From contig JAFVBR010000005.1 of the NCBI GenBank assembly GCA_017479885.1, positions 1 to 64,000 on the forward strand: a stretch of DNA of 64,000 bases. Direction: 5' to 3'. Position 1 is the stretch's first letter. Each line of letters opens with the position of its first letter. The notes beneath the pieces were generated by a model, which saw only the letters and a program-made list of their open reading frames with translations, had not been told where the DNA came from and did no database searches. Positions 16,409 to 26,294 of this stretch are shown here, piece after piece. The DNA comes from Paludibacteraceae bacterium. Its GTDB lineage: Bacteria > Bacteroidota > Bacteroidia > Bacteroidales > Paludibacteraceae. Both the position numbers and the translations under genes were made by a program.

Positions 16409-18482
16409 TTATTTCACTTTCCTACCCATCGTGTCGTATTTCGTTCCGTCAGGCATGAGGATATAAACGCGGTGCGACTGAGGATCAAGCACTTTGCACG
16501 GACTGAGTTTTTGCTCTTTGTCTTGTGCGTTTATTTCCAATTTTTCAATACCTGTTGTAGGATTCTTAACGAAGGTAGCAAGCAGTGGCATGTGCATAGA
16601 AACAACGAGTGTTATCTCTGTGTAGTTTGCGCCTAAGATGTTCCATTCTTTGAAACTCCAGCCTTCTGCCGGTACGGCTTTGAAGGTGAGTCGGGTCTGA
16701 TACGGAACGCCCACTCTCGGGTCTATCTGTTCGCCTTTTGAGTTGGTGGTGACAACCTCACCTTCGCCTTCTACAAACACGCTTACCACATACAGAGCAT
16801 CAGCGTATTGGGCGGTGATGGTCATGTTGCTCGTAATGCGGCTGAAATCGGCAGGGTCCCAACCGGTGAAGGTATATCCCGGACGAGTCGGGTGAATTGG
16901 TTCGAATGCGGGTTTGCCGTGCTCAATCTCTTGTTTGGATATCTGTCTGCCGTCCCAATCAACGAAGGTAACGGTGTAAGTGCTGATGTCGTACAAGGGT
17001 TTGAAAGTGGTGTTTTGTGTAATGCTGTTGATGTTTCCGCCTTCCCAGCCTTTGAAGGTATGTCCTTCCCAAACGGGTTCGGCTGGTGCTGTGGCAGGCT
17101 TGCCGTATTCAACTGTCTCTGTCTTTATGGTTGCACCGTTGCGGTCAACGAAAGTAACTGTATATGTATTGATACTGAATACGGAGTAGATGTCAAGTGC
17201 TGATTTGACAACAGAGAAATCTTTGTTCCATTTCAGGAAGGTATAGCCTGTTTTTGTCGGGTCAGCAGGTGCTACTGCTGCCGTACCGCATTCCACTTTC
17301 TTCATAGAGATGGCAATACCATTGGCATCGTAGAAGGTAACATTGTATGTCTGCGTTTCATAAACGGCTGTAACGACAAGGTTGCTATGGATATTGGTAA
17401 AGTCCTTATCCCATTTAACGAAGTTGTAACATTCGTTTTTAGGTGCAGTGGGTGCGATGGCATCGCTACCTTCTTCTACTTCCTGTTTCTCGCTCCAACC
17501 GCTTATGTCGTCTTTGAAGGTAACGGTGTAGGAAGCGAGGGTGTTGTCTGTGAAGTATCCCGGGTTGCTTGTACCGCCGTCAGGGTGGGCGTAGGTTATG
17601 TCATTGGCATTTTTGTAATCATATACCGTTCCCTTGCCACCTTTGAGAGCTTTACAATTATAAAACATGTCCTTAGAATTAGAATTTGATTTCCACGCAT
17701 TGTTGCAATAAATAGTTGTTAGTTTCTCACAACCCCAGAACATCCTGTCTGTAACTAATGGATTGATTGAAAAACTATTGAGGTCTAACGAGACAAGATT
17801 TGAACAATTGATAAACATTTTTGACATGTCAGTAACCTTCTCTGTATTAAAACTACTGAGATCTATTGAAGCAAGACTATAACAGTCGCCAAACATAGAA
17901 GTCATGTCGGTAACATTTCTCGTATCAAAACTGCTAAGGTCCAATGATTTAAGTTTCTCACAATAATCAAACATATAATTCATATTCGTAACCTTCTCTG
18001 TATTAAAACTATTGAGTTCCAATGAGGTCAGTACCCTACAATAATCAAACATACTACTCATATTTGTAACTTTCTCTGTATTAAAACCACTTAAATCCAA
18101 TGAAGTAAGGCTTTCACAATGATAAAACATATCACTCATATCAGTAACATTCTCAGTATTGAGATAGCCTAAATTGTCTATTGCTTCCGTAGAATAAAGT
18201 TCACTAAACCATCTTGTTGTGCTTGTTGGCTTTGCTGATTTCATCGACTTGTCAAGCACAACTTTAGTGATGTAGTAGGTCTCAAACCCCATGTTCTCCG
18301 TACCTGTTTCAGGGCTCCAATCGTCTGTTACTCCGCTTCGGGTCGCTTTCTCACTGTCGTAGTAGAGAGTCATTGTTTGTCCGTCATCGCTTAGAGTGGC
18401 ATAAATCTCCTGTGCCTGTGTTTTCAGTGCGCTACCAATGCCTAATAAAAAGGCAAAGGCAAGAATAAAAAATCTTTTTCAT
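16409..18482 (-). CDS. BspA/DUF285 and InlB-repeat surface protein, signal peptide out of frame
   Basis: Large surface protein, probably adhesive. From the N-terminus: five repeats of about 24 residues of the DUF285/BspA leucine-rich type (consensus FNTEKVTNMSSMFDYC, then LxSLDLSSF), four InlB B-repeat-like beta domains of about 60 residues (each starting YTVTF and ending in a WxGW/KWNKD-type core), a divergent fifth, and a short C-terminal tail with VYILMPDGTKYDTMGRKVK, which resembles a Bacteroidales T9SS-type tail. The uninterrupted frame has its first ATG only at 18373. The natural ATG at 18482 is one base out of frame: as sequenced it stops after about 16 codons. Removing one base from A5 (18475-18479) or T6 (18467-18472) gives a textbook signal peptide (MKKIFILAFAFLLG and onward) ending near TQAQEIYA. 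So the gene is phase-off, newly broken, or affected by a homopolymer sequencing error. It lies 56 bases after cysS on the same strand. Confidence 0.8.
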
Positions 18483-18538
18483 AACTTTTTAATTTGGTTA
18501 GATTAATAAATTTGGTTATTTAGTTGGTATCAGTCTTT

Positions 18539-19999
18539 CTACAAACTCCATTCAAAGCCGTCTTTAGTGTCTTTGATGGTGAAGCCGTAGGCAGTGAGGC
18601 GGTTGCGTATCTCGTCGGAAGTAGCCCAGTCTTTGTTTTGCTTGGCTTTCAGGCGTATGTCCAACAGCAAATCAACCGCTTTCTCGTATGGCTCAATGTT
18701 GGCTTGTGCTTCTGTCAGTTTCAGCCCCAACAACTGCTCAACAATAACATCCCAATCGGCTCTGAGTTTCTGTAAATCATCAGCACCGATCTTGGCATTG
18801 CCGTCAGTGAGAGTGTTTATTTGTCTGACAGAGTCAAACAGAGCCGACACAACAAGCGGTGTGTTCAAATCATCGTCCATGGCATCTTTGGCTGTCTGTA
18901 TGAGATCCGGTAGTACGATGCCTTCTGTTGTTGCCGAAGGTTTAAGTTTCTGCAGTCGCTCATAACCTTCGGTGAGTCTTTGCAAGCCTTTTTCCGCAGC
19001 CTCAAGTGCTTCGCTTGAGAAATCAACAGTGGAGCGATAGTGAGCCATCAGGATAAACAAACGGATAGTCATAGGCGAGAACGCTTGTGTGAGCAGTTCG
19101 TGCTTACCGGTGAAGAATTGTTCAAGAGTGATGAAGTTGTTATACGACTTACCCATTTTTTTGCCGTTGATGGTAATCATGTTGTTGTGCATCCAGTAAT
19201 GCACGCTGTCGTGTCCGAGTGCGGCACACGACTGTGCTATCTCACATTCGTGGTGTGGAAACATAAGGTCCATACCGCCACCGTGTATATCAAACTCCTC
19301 ACCTAAGTATTTGGTTCCCATAGTAGAACACTCAAGGTGCCAGCCCGGAAAGCCTTCCGACCAAGGCGATGGCCAGTGCATTATATGTTCGGGTGCCGCC
19401 TTCTTCCAAAGTGCGAAATCGAGTGGCGAGTGTTTCTCCTGCTGACTGTCGAGGTTGTCGCGAGTGGTGGCATATAGTTCGTCGATGTTTCTGCCCGAGA
19501 GTTTGCCATAGTGGAACTTGTCGTTGTATTTGCGCACATCGAAATACACACTGCCGTTCTCTATGTAGGCAAAACCTGCGTCAAGAATCTTCTGTATGAA
19601 GGCAATCTGCTCAATGATATGTCCGGAGGCATGTGGCTCTATCGAAGGTGGCAAGACATTCAGAAGTTCCATATCGTGGTGGTAGCGGTTCAGGTAGTAC
19701 TGCACCACTTCCATTGGTTCTAATTGCTCAAGACGGGCTTTCTTTGCTATCTTGTCCTCGCCTTCGTCAGCATCGTGCTCAAGGTGTCCTACATCGGTTA
19801 TGTTACGCACATAACGAACTTTGTAGCCAAGAAACATAAGATAACGATAAAGTATATCGAAAGTTATGGCAGGGCGGGCATGTCCTAAATGTGCATCGCC
19901 ATAGACTGTCGGTCCGCATACATACATTCCGACCCGAGGTGCGTGAAGTGGCTTGAACGGTTCTTTTGTCCGGCTTAAGGTGTTGTAAAGATAAAGCAT
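18539..19999 (-). CDS. cysS: cysteinyl-tRNA synthetase
   Basis: Charges tRNA-Cys. Class I synthetase with [16 protein letters not shown] (zinc cysteine and HIGH-type motif), the zinc site continuing in the HHECE segment, and KMGKS as the KMSKS loop. The C-terminal helical DALR-type region and anticodon-binding tail are present; 486 residues is normal. Start at [15 protein letters not shown] is the family start. Flanked on the same strand by an S37 peptidase (39 bases upstream) and the surface protein gene (downstream), which could be read from the same transcript. Confidence 0.96.
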   Translation of the reverse strand: MLYLYNTLSRTKEPFKPLHAPRVGMYVCGPTVYGDAHLGHARPAITFDILYRYLMFLGYKVRYVRNITDVGHLEHDADEGEDKIAKKARLEQLEPMEVVQYYLNRYHHDMELLNVLPPSIEPHASGHIIEQIAFIQKILDAGFAYIENGSVYFDVRKYNDKFHYGKLSGRNIDELYATTRDNLDSQQEKHSPLDFALWKKAAPEHIMHWPSPWSEGFPGWHLECSTMGTKYLGEEFDIHGGGMDLMFPHHECEIAQSCAALGHDSVHYWMHNNMITINGKKMGKSYNNFITLEQFFTGKHELLTQAFSPMTIRLFILMAHYRSTVDFSSEALEAAEKGLQRLTEGYERLQKLKPSATTEGIVLPDLIQTAKDAMDDDLNTPLVVSALFDSVRQINTLTDGNAKIGADDLQKLRADWDVIVEQLLGLKLTEAQANIEPYEKAVDLLLDIRLKAKQNKDWATSDEIRNRLTAYGFTIKDTKDGFEWSL

Positions 20000-20038
20000 A
20001 TATTCTGTTTATTAAAGGTTTGACATTTGTAAGTGAGA

Positions 20039-21352
20039 CTACTTGTCTTTCAGCCAGTTTTTGATGTAAGACATTATCTCTGTGTAAGTTGAGTCGTTGA
20101 ATTGTTTTATTTTGCTGTAATGGCAACCGTCAGGCAAGGTGTATTGGCGTATGTTGTCGCGGTGTTGCGGAATACGGAACGCTGTCCAAGCGTCTGTCTC
20201 GCCATAGATATACAGTAGTTTGCATGAAGTGGTGTCAAGGAAGTTCATTACCTTGCTCCGTGTTGAGTCGCTATAGGTGAAGTCCCAATCGCCCTTAGGC
20301 AGGTAGAGGGCTTTCATTATATCTTTGCAATTTAGAGTGTTTTGACATAATAAATGTCTGAACGGTTCGTAGTCGTAGCCGTAGCAACCGAGTTCTTTTT
20401 GTGCCTGAACATAATACGAGCGGTGAGCACTCTTGTGGTCGAACAGGTCGGGGTTGGCATATTTGAGCAGGTGTTCATAATAGACATCGTTGCTTGCGTC
20501 AGCAGCAGGTATCTCTGTCTCTTTCACACCTCGCATCCAAAAACCGAAGTCGTAGTCGAGAATGCAGAAGTCGTATATCATATCGAAGGGCGAACCGAAT
20601 ACCATCTTCAGAGAGTCTGCATAGTGTTTCAAGCGCGGTTGCAGACTGTCTCTTCGCTCAAGGGCTTCGAGTTGAAAACGGCGAATACGCTCGCGTTTCT
20701 CAGGCGTTCCGCATTTCTGCATAAAACTGACACCTCGCATATCTTCGGTTGTGAGGCAGAAAGGTGCTACATACGGCACAGCCACGGCAATATCTTTCGG
20801 GTAATACATACTGAGCAGTGTAGATGTGATGCCGTCTTTACTACCGCCGGTGCTGACCCATTTGTTAGTGTAAATCTTTTTGAGTTCCGTAATGATGCGA
20901 TGTTGATCGGTTGCGGCATTCTGTGTGGTGAGGTAGTTCCAGTTTGTATCGTTGGGCCACGACTCGCCGAAATACCTATGCTCAATAAACACATTGTTGG
21001 CATTCAGCAGTTCTGCCAACTCGTCTCTTACTGCGATGCGTTTCTTAGGGTCGGCGGCATTATAGCCGTGAGTGTGCAGAACAACAAGGCTATCAGTGTT
21101 GAGATGTCCTACGATGACCCGTTGCAGGAAAGTGCCACGGGTAGTGTCGTTGTAGTCAACATATTGCTTGAAAAACAAGACATACTTTTCAAGAAATTGT
21201 CCGCCGGCAATCTGCTCTACACTGACAACGCCCTGAAGTTTCTGAAATCGTTGTTCCATAGTAAGACACTGAGCCTGCATGTTCAGCGACATACAAACCA
21301 ATATGCTGCATATCATGATTTTATTTACCTTCATCATTTTACTTATTTTCAT
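20039..21352 (-). CDS. secreted S37-family serine peptidase, copy 1
   Basis: Exported alpha/beta-hydrolase of the S37 (PS-10) peptidase family, probably a tripeptidyl or prolyl-type exopeptidase acting in the periplasm or outside. A signal peptide (around residues 7-28, ICSILVCMSLNMQAQ) is followed by VVSVEQIAGGQFLEKYV, RVIVGHLNTDSLVVLHTHG, IEHRYFGES, and the nucleophile elbow GGSKDGIT. Likely acid and His residues lie near YGETDAWTAF and PDGCHYSKI. A second copy with the same blocks is at 38399-39700. ATG 21352 and ATG 21334 both give acceptable signal peptides. I see no convincing promoter in the 99 bases before it. Confidence 0.85.
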   Translation of the reverse strand: MKISKMMKVNKIMICSILVCMSLNMQAQCLTMEQRFQKLQGVVSVEQIAGGQFLEKYVLFFKQYVDYNDTTRGTFLQRVIVGHLNTDSLVVLHTHGYNAADPKKRIAVRDELAELLNANNVFIEHRYFGESWPNDTNWNYLTTQNAATDQHRIITELKKIYTNKWVSTGGSKDGITSTLLSMYYPKDIAVAVPYVAPFCLTTEDMRGVSFMQKCGTPEKRERIRRFQLEALERRDSLQPRLKHYADSLKMVFGSPFDMIYDFCILDYDFGFWMRGVKETEIPAADASNDVYYEHLLKYANPDLFDHKSAHRSYYVQAQKELGCYGYDYEPFRHLLCQNTLNCKDIMKALYLPKGDWDFTYSDSTRSKVMNFLDTTSCKLLYIYGETDAWTAFRIPQHRDNIRQYTLPDGCHYSKIKQFNDSTYTEIMSYIKNWLKDK

Positions 21353-21451
21353 TTAGGTCATAGATTGATACTTTTTAGTGTTTATCTGTTGGCTATTGTG
21401 TGTTTGGTGATGTTTTATCTTTTTGATGTTTATTTTTTGCAAGCCCGTTTT

Positions 21452-22663
21452 TCAGTTTTGGCTTATCAGTTTTGCTAAAGTATTGAGTGCGATAAACTTA
21501 TATCTCATTGTATCGTGTGGCAGATTGCCTGTTTTGTCGTAAACGGCTTTTTCGATGGTCTTGTTTTCATAAAAATCTTTATTTGGTTCAATAAGTAGCA
21601 ACTGTCCTTTGGCGCAAGCCTCAAAATATATGCCCTGTGGCTTAAAATACTTGTAATAAACACTATCTTCTGCAGGGAAACCGTCTTTCAAAAGGATAAT
21701 TAGCGGAAAGCCCGTTTCTCTCAATGCTCTGCAAATATGTTTCTCGCCTTCTGATATGCTTGCACTTACAAAAACCGTCCCTCTTTCTGCTTCTGCAAGG
21801 CACTTCCTGTATTTTTCCGCTATCTCTGTTTGTGTAAGTCGGCGAGAGCATTGTATCTCACTTTTCATCGGGAAATCGAGTAAAAATTGATTTCCGAGGG
21901 TGGTACATTCAAAGCCTGCCACCTTGACATGTTGGTGAAGTTTGAACAACTGTGGGTTGGCGCGCTTCAATGCCAAGCGTCTTGGGTTGTCATTCACATA
22001 ATCAATCATCCGCCTGAGCTGTCCGTCGGAATGGAGGATACGCTCATGGTAGTGAGCGGGGTCTGTTTGCCAGACTGAACCCTTGCCCGCAAAAATGCGG
22101 GCAAAATGCACGATGCTTTCCCGCGCTTTGTTTTGTTCGGGGGTTTGTTCGTTTTGGGCATTGTTTTGCTCTTGGATATGTCCGTCTGGCATCTTCAGGT
22201 TGTGCTTTGCTGCGCTTCGTTCGTGCATTTCAGCGGCGTTTTCACCGCTGGAGAAATATTGCTCCTTGTAAATCTTTGTACAGGCGGCTTTGAAGCCCCG
22301 CACCACCGTGCCTATGCTTTTGGGCAACGGCTCCAACACTTGCAGTACAAAGTGAATATGATCTGGCATTACCTGCAAGGCAAGCACTTTCAGCGCATAG
22401 CTCTTGGATTGGTAGAACTGCGGCAGGCGGATAAGCAGGTCTTTAACCTGCTGTCCGTAGTCATTGAGAATAATATGCGCTTCTTGCGGTGCAGGAGCCT
22501 CTAACTGCCCAAACAGCGGATAACGGTCGGCTACCACAAAAGTGAAGTGGTAAATGGCACGCCCGCAGTAGTCCCAACTGCTCTCACGGTGGTGACGGCT
22601 GGTGTCGGTTGTTCGCCGCCAACCCTTGTCCGTGTATTCTATTTGAGGCTTATATGTTGTCAT
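21452..22663 (-). CDS. REP-associated tyrosine transposase fused to a DprA-like domain
   Basis: The N-terminal half (about residues 1-230) is an IS200/REP-type Y1 transposase: HFTFVVADRYPLFG, the metal-binding HUH motif in QVMPDHIHFVLQV, and RMIDYVNDNPRR with a candidate catalytic tyrosine. A charged insert (residues about 130-170) interrupts it. The C-terminal part (about residues 270-400: TVFVSASISEGEKHICRALR, PLIILLKDGF, YFEACAKGQLLLIEP) resembles the Rossmann-type fold of DprA/LOG proteins. Such enzymes mobilise short palindromic REP elements rather than themselves; a REP-like palindrome is present at 48800-48827. I chose ATG 22663 over a TTG nine codons upstream. It has its own promoter (22737-22767). 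Confidence 0.82.
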   Translation of the reverse strand: MTTYKPQIEYTDKGWRRTTDTSRHHRESSWDYCGRAIYHFTFVVADRYPLFGQLEAPAPQEAHIILNDYGQQVKDLLIRLPQFYQSKSYALKVLALQVMPDHIHFVLQVLEPLPKSIGTVVRGFKAACTKIYKEQYFSSGENAAEMHERSAAKHNLKMPDGHIQEQNNAQNEQTPEQNKARESIVHFARIFAGKGSVWQTDPAHYHERILHSDGQLRRMIDYVNDNPRRLALKRANPQLFKLHQHVKVAGFECTTLGNQFLLDFPMKSEIQCSRRLTQTEIAEKYRKCLAEAERGTVFVSASISEGEKHICRALRETGFPLIILLKDGFPAEDSVYYKYFKPQGIYFEACAKGQLLLIEPNKDFYENKTIEKAVYDKTGNLPHDTMRYKFIALNTLAKLISQN

Positions 22664-22736
22664 GGTTCGATTGCCGCATTCCGTTCTCAATATCTTGCCC
22701 AGTCTGTGGTCATATACGACATATTTATATTGCTCG

Positions 22737-22767
22737 CAAAATTAGTAATTATTTGTTATATCTGCAA
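22737..22767 (-). promoter_or_regulatory. promoter of the REP-type transposase gene
   Basis: Minus strand TTG (22767-22765), 20 bases, TAATTTTG (22744-22737); start near 22730, leader about 67 bases. In the 305-base gap 22664-22968, this promoter and the terminator at 22901-22937 are the only elements I see; the part around 22770-22900 shows nothing I can assign. Confidence 0.65.
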
Positions 22768-22900
22768 GAACTTGGCATCTTTTAATCAGTCAGTCATATA
22801 TCTCAGTCTTGCATTGTCTCTTGGTTTCTGCATACAGACCTATCGCTGCTTTCCGGCTCTCTGCCAGTTGCCATTGCAAGGGGGCTTTGTTCTTCAGTGA

Positions 22901-22937
22901 AAAAACAAAAAAGCAACTTTCGGTAAAAAAGTTGCTT
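22901..22937 (-). terminator. intrinsic terminator of the sigma factor / membrane partner operon
   Basis: Perfect ten-base stem AAGCAACTTT/AAAGTTGCTT (22911-22920 with 22928-22937), followed on the minus strand by T-runs down to 22901. It lies 31 bases after the stop of 22969-23850. Confidence 0.85.
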
Positions 22938-22968
22938 TATGACACAAGTATGTTTGTTCTTTTTGCTC

Positions 22969-23850
22969 TCACTCCTCCATCCTGCTTATTATCTTGTCGC
23001 AGGTATGGCGTATGTAGAGCACTTTTCCCCAGTCAACATAGCTAACTGCCTTGTAGCGGCACAGAGGTGTGAGCTGCATCAATTCAAGCAGTGCGAGCAA
23101 TGCCGGCAGAGCAATCAGCACTATTTTCCAGCCGAGTACCATTCCTTCGTAGAACTCCAGTATCAGCGGCATAAGCAATGCCAGCAGCAGACATATCACA
23201 ATGCAACTCACTATATGAGCCTTTCTTACCTTTCGCATCTGCTCTGTAAGAGAACTGATATTCTCACGTATTTTACCGTGTTTGAGTACGTTTATATTAA
23301 ATATGTGCGCCACTATGAATACCACAATTACAAGCGTTATCAATATGTTAATCATAAGCATCCATCCTCCGTAAATCGCTTTTCTAACACCAGTCATTGC
23401 CTTCTGATACTTGTCAGGGTCTTTTGCCATCAGTTCCTTTATTTCGATGTATTTTATCATCATCGAATCGCGTGCCACCTTTGCATTTTCTATCTTTTCC
23501 GCATTCATTCTATCAAAGCGTTTTTGTTGCTCGGGTGTAAGTTGCTCGTATGGCAAATTCAATATACTGTCTAAAGAGGGCGAGAAGATGGTTTTTTCGG
23601 CATAATTCATAACCTTGTCAAAATGCGTAAGTGCATAGTAGTAAGTGGCGTAAAATCCATCGAACAGTACAAGAAGTACTATTGCCAGTATCAGCCAGAA
23701 TGCCGAAACGGCTTTTATTGACGCCACTCTTACACGCGGAATTTTTTCTATCTGATTGTCGTCTATAATTGTCTGGTTATCCAGTTTGTCGTGCAGCAGA
23801 CTCATCTGCTCCCGCAATTCCTGCAGGTCGGTTTGATTGTTCGTGTCCAT
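22969..23850 (-). CDS. four-span membrane protein paired with an ECF sigma factor
   Basis: Predicted inner-membrane protein of 293 residues. The cytoplasmic N-terminus has a short coiled coil (LQELREQMSLLHDKL), then a membrane span near residues 46-70, a charged loop of about 100 residues, and three more spans near 170-195, 223-245 and 252-272. It starts four bases after the sigma factor gene, so the two are co-translated. Position suggests it controls the sigma factor, as an anti-sigma factor would, but I find no zinc anti-sigma HxxxCxxC motif and no FecR domain. I do not recognise the family. Confidence 0.75.
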   Translation of the reverse strand: MDTNNQTDLQELREQMSLLHDKLDNQTIIDDNQIEKIPRVRVASIKAVSAFWLILAIVLLVLFDGFYATYYYALTHFDKVMNYAEKTIFSPSLDSILNLPYEQLTPEQQKRFDRMNAEKIENAKVARDSMMIKYIEIKELMAKDPDKYQKAMTGVRKAIYGGWMLMINILITLVIVVFIVAHIFNINVLKHGKIRENISSLTEQMRKVRKAHIVSCIVICLLLALLMPLILEFYEGMVLGWKIVLIALPALLALLELMQLTPLCRYKAVSYVDWGKVLYIRHTCDKIISRMEE

Positions 23851-23854
23851 AGTT

Positions 23855-24331
23855 TTAATGCATTTGTTTTAATTGTTCTTTTATTCTGACGAGTCGAACT
23901 GAGACATTCTTCACTGAGATGCCTGTTATAGCCGCTATTTCGTCATAAGGTAAATTTTCAAGCCATAGCAACACGATGGCTCGGTCGAGATAATTGAGGC
24001 GGTTGATGCGCTCGTAGAGCTGCTTTATCTGCCTCGAATCTTTGTCCTGGTCGGCATAAAGGTCTATGTCAATTGTCAGACTGACAGTATCCGGCTGCCG
24101 CTTTTTCTTCCTTTCGTGGGCAAGGCAGGTGTTTAGCGCAATGCGATACACCCATGTGCTAATCTTTGACTCCGAGCGAAAGCCGTCGATGCCTTGCCAG
24201 AGGTTGATCAGCACCTCCTGAAACAGGTCTGCCACCTCATCTTTGTCGTTGGAGAACATGAAGCACACCGTGTAGATGTTTTTCTTCTGTTCTCTTACGA
24301 GCATGTTGAATTGTTTTTCTTTCTCTGTCAT
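23855..24331 (-). CDS. ECF-type RNA polymerase sigma factor
   Basis: Sigma-70 family, extracytoplasmic function group. Region 2 includes YTVCFMFSNDKDEVADLFQE and STWVYRIALNTCL; region 4 has the helix-turn-helix LPYDEIAAITGISVKNVSVR. The two are joined by a short linker with no region 3, as expected for ECF factors. I chose ATG 24331 (MTEKEKQF), giving 158 residues; extending to 24370 would need a TTG start. The partner membrane gene follows after four bases. Targets cannot be read from the sequence; no obvious duplicated promoter motif lies upstream. Confidence 0.9.
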   Translation of the reverse strand: MTEKEKQFNMLVREQKKNIYTVCFMFSNDKDEVADLFQEVLINLWQGIDGFRSESKISTWVYRIALNTCLAHERKKKRQPDTVSLTIDIDLYADQDKDSRQIKQLYERINRLNYLDRAIVLLWLENLPYDEIAAITGISVKNVSVRLVRIKEQLKQMH

Positions 24332-24489
24332 TGGTGTTTTTTGTTTGTTCACCTCTTTAGAGAACGACAATGCATAAAAACTACAATATTGTGATAAATT
24401 CTATGGGAAATTTCTGTGTAAAAGTCAGATATTAATACAGCAACCAGAGTGTCGCAAAACAACATACGGTTTATTTTAGGAATATCTGC

Positions 24490-24957
24490 CTATCTGCTTT
24501 CTGTCATTTCTTTCACTCTCGCCAGCATCTTTGCATGGTCGAAAGCCAACTCCGGGAGGTCGTTCATACTCCACCAGCGCGCCTCCGATGCGTCATCACT
24601 GCCTGACACTTCGAGTCTGCTCTCCACCGTTGTCATATATGTTGCGGTTATCACTCTACCGCGAGGGTCACGACCTACAGTGTCGTAAAGTCCGACAAAC
24701 AGCATAGGCTCGTCCAAACGGAGTGTGGTCTCTTCTTCGAGTTCGCGTCTGGCACATTCTTCTGTTGTCTCGTCCATATTCATGAAACCTCCGGGCAGTG
24801 CCCAGCATCCGCGGTATGGTTCGCCACCGCGGCGTATCAGAAGCACTTTCCAACCGTCCGACTCTTTGCACAGCACTGCGGCGTCAGCAGTAACTGCCGC
24901 TCTCGGATATCTGTACAAGTACGAACCATCTGATGTAAGTACGTAATCGTTTGTCAT
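24490..24957 (-). CDS. NUDIX hydrolase
   Basis: Hydrolyses a nucleoside diphosphate linked to another group. The NUDIX box is complete: GGFMNMDETTEECARRELEE, with RGCWALP just before it. The length of 155 residues is typical of ADP-ribose pyrophosphatase-like or MutT-like enzymes; the substrate is not determined. The N-terminal YRYPRAAVTADA stretch is typical of a Bacteroidetes subgroup. It lies between the M48 peptidase gene and the sigma factor gene on the same strand, with gaps of 89 and 158 bases. Confidence 0.9.
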   Translation of the reverse strand: MTNDYVLTSDGSYLYRYPRAAVTADAAVLCKESDGWKVLLIRRGGEPYRGCWALPGGFMNMDETTEECARRELEEETTLRLDEPMLFVGLYDTVGRDPRGRVITATYMTTVESRLEVSGSDDASEARWWSMNDLPELAFDHAKMLARVKEMTESR

Positions 24958-25046
24958 CTTGTTATTTTGTTAAGATACGTTATTTTCATTTTATTCCCAT
25001 CGCAAACACATGTCACTTGTTGTTACACCCCGGGAATCATCATTTC

Positions 25047-26270
25047 TCACGACTCAAGATGACGTATGCGCTCGGCAAGTGTCGGGTGCGAGTAAGTGAG
25101 AAATACTGTCAGTGGATGCGGAAGCGGATTACCAAGGTCGTTGACTGTCATCTTCTTCAGCGATGAGACCAGTTGCCTGCCCATACCATGCTCCTTGGCA
25201 AAAGCGTCTGCCTGATATTCATGCCTTCTTGAGAACACATTGCCTGCAACCGACAGAATCATGCTGACCGGCTGATAAAGTATCATGAACACTATGAATT
25301 TGCTCACAAAGGTCGGATAGCAACCTATCGCCGCAGCAAACACGTCGTAGCGCAGAATTACACCTAAAAGCACAAACAACAGGAGCATCTTCATCAGCGA
25401 AGACCCTAATGCCCGCAATGTATGACGGTGTTTCTCATGTCCGATTTCATGTGAGAGCACTGCCACTATCTCATCAGTCGTGAGCTGGGCTATCAACGTA
25501 TCATACAAAACGATACGCTTGCGCTTTCCAAAGCCTGTAAAGTAAGCATTTGCCTTGGTTGAACGTTTCGACGAGTCCATCACGTAGATATTCTCCACTT
25601 TGAAATCCGCTTTGCGGGCAAACGCCTCTATTGCCTCGCGCAGTTCGCCTTCCGGCAGTGGAGTCTGCTTGTTGAAAAGAGGCACAATAAGCTTCGGATA
25701 AAAGAGGTTGAGAAACACCATAATTATGCTCACCACCACCCACGCACTCAGCCACAACCAGTCGGGTTGCCACTGCCAACCGAGCACCAGCACCGTCATC
25801 AGAACGCATTGCATCAGCAGTGAGAGCAGAAACGAGATAACGGTATCTTTGGCAAAAGTCCATGGCGTAGTGGTATTAAAACCAAATTTGGCTTCTATAT
25901 AAAAAGTGTCGTATATTGATGCGGGCAGGTCAACCAGATTGCTTAGCGCAAGATACGCAACGAAGAACAGCAGCGTGTGCCAGAGAGGTACCGCAGTGAA
26001 GGATAGCAGACCGTTGTTGAGCCAGGCAAATCCGCCGCACACCATCAGCAGCGAGAAGGCAAGACCTATGGTGTTTGTCAGTATACCGAAACGGATATTG
26101 GTGCGCTGGTATTGCAACTGCCGCGTGCGTTTGTCCGGTGTATAAAGGTCCCCGATTTCTGCGGGCATCGGTTTGCGGGAATTACGCAGATTCAATACCG
26201 AGAGCAACACCTCCAGCAGGTATGTGCCTGCCAATATGACAATGATAGTTATCAGAATAGTTCTTTCCAT
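25047..26270 (-). CDS. M48 (Ste24-type) membrane metallopeptidase
   Basis: Multispan membrane zinc peptidase resembling CAAX prenyl protease 1/HtpX. The zinc site HEIGHEKHRH is followed by the third-ligand region EYQADAFAKEHG. There are six or more hydrophobic segments, the first at the extreme N-terminus (ILITIIVILAGTYLLEVLL) and others on either side of the active site. The 407-residue length matches Ste24-type enzymes. Bacteria do not prenylate proteins as eukaryotes do, so a role in membrane protein quality control is inferred. The gene lies 24 bases after the DUF1460 gene, probably in the same operon. Confidence 0.92.
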   Translation of the reverse strand: MERTILITIIVILAGTYLLEVLLSVLNLRNSRKPMPAEIGDLYTPDKRTRQLQYQRTNIRFGILTNTIGLAFSLLMVCGGFAWLNNGLLSFTAVPLWHTLLFFVAYLALSNLVDLPASIYDTFYIEAKFGFNTTTPWTFAKDTVISFLLSLLMQCVLMTVLVLGWQWQPDWLWLSAWVVVSIIMVFLNLFYPKLIVPLFNKQTPLPEGELREAIEAFARKADFKVENIYVMDSSKRSTKANAYFTGFGKRKRIVLYDTLIAQLTTDEIVAVLSHEIGHEKHRHTLRALGSSLMKMLLLFVLLGVILRYDVFAAAIGCYPTFVSKFIVFMILYQPVSMILSVAGNVFSRRHEYQADAFAKEHGMGRQLVSSLKKMTVNDLGNPLPHPLTVFLTYSHPTLAERIRHLES

Positions 26271-26294
26271 GCAACTTGTTTTTTTTTTATAGTA

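Noticed and set aside
21452..22663. A complete IS200/IS605 insertion sequence
   Set aside because: The protein is larger than IS200 TnpA, carries an extra domain and an insert, and I see no flanking subterminal hairpins or TnpB/IscB gene. A domesticated REP-type transposase fits better.
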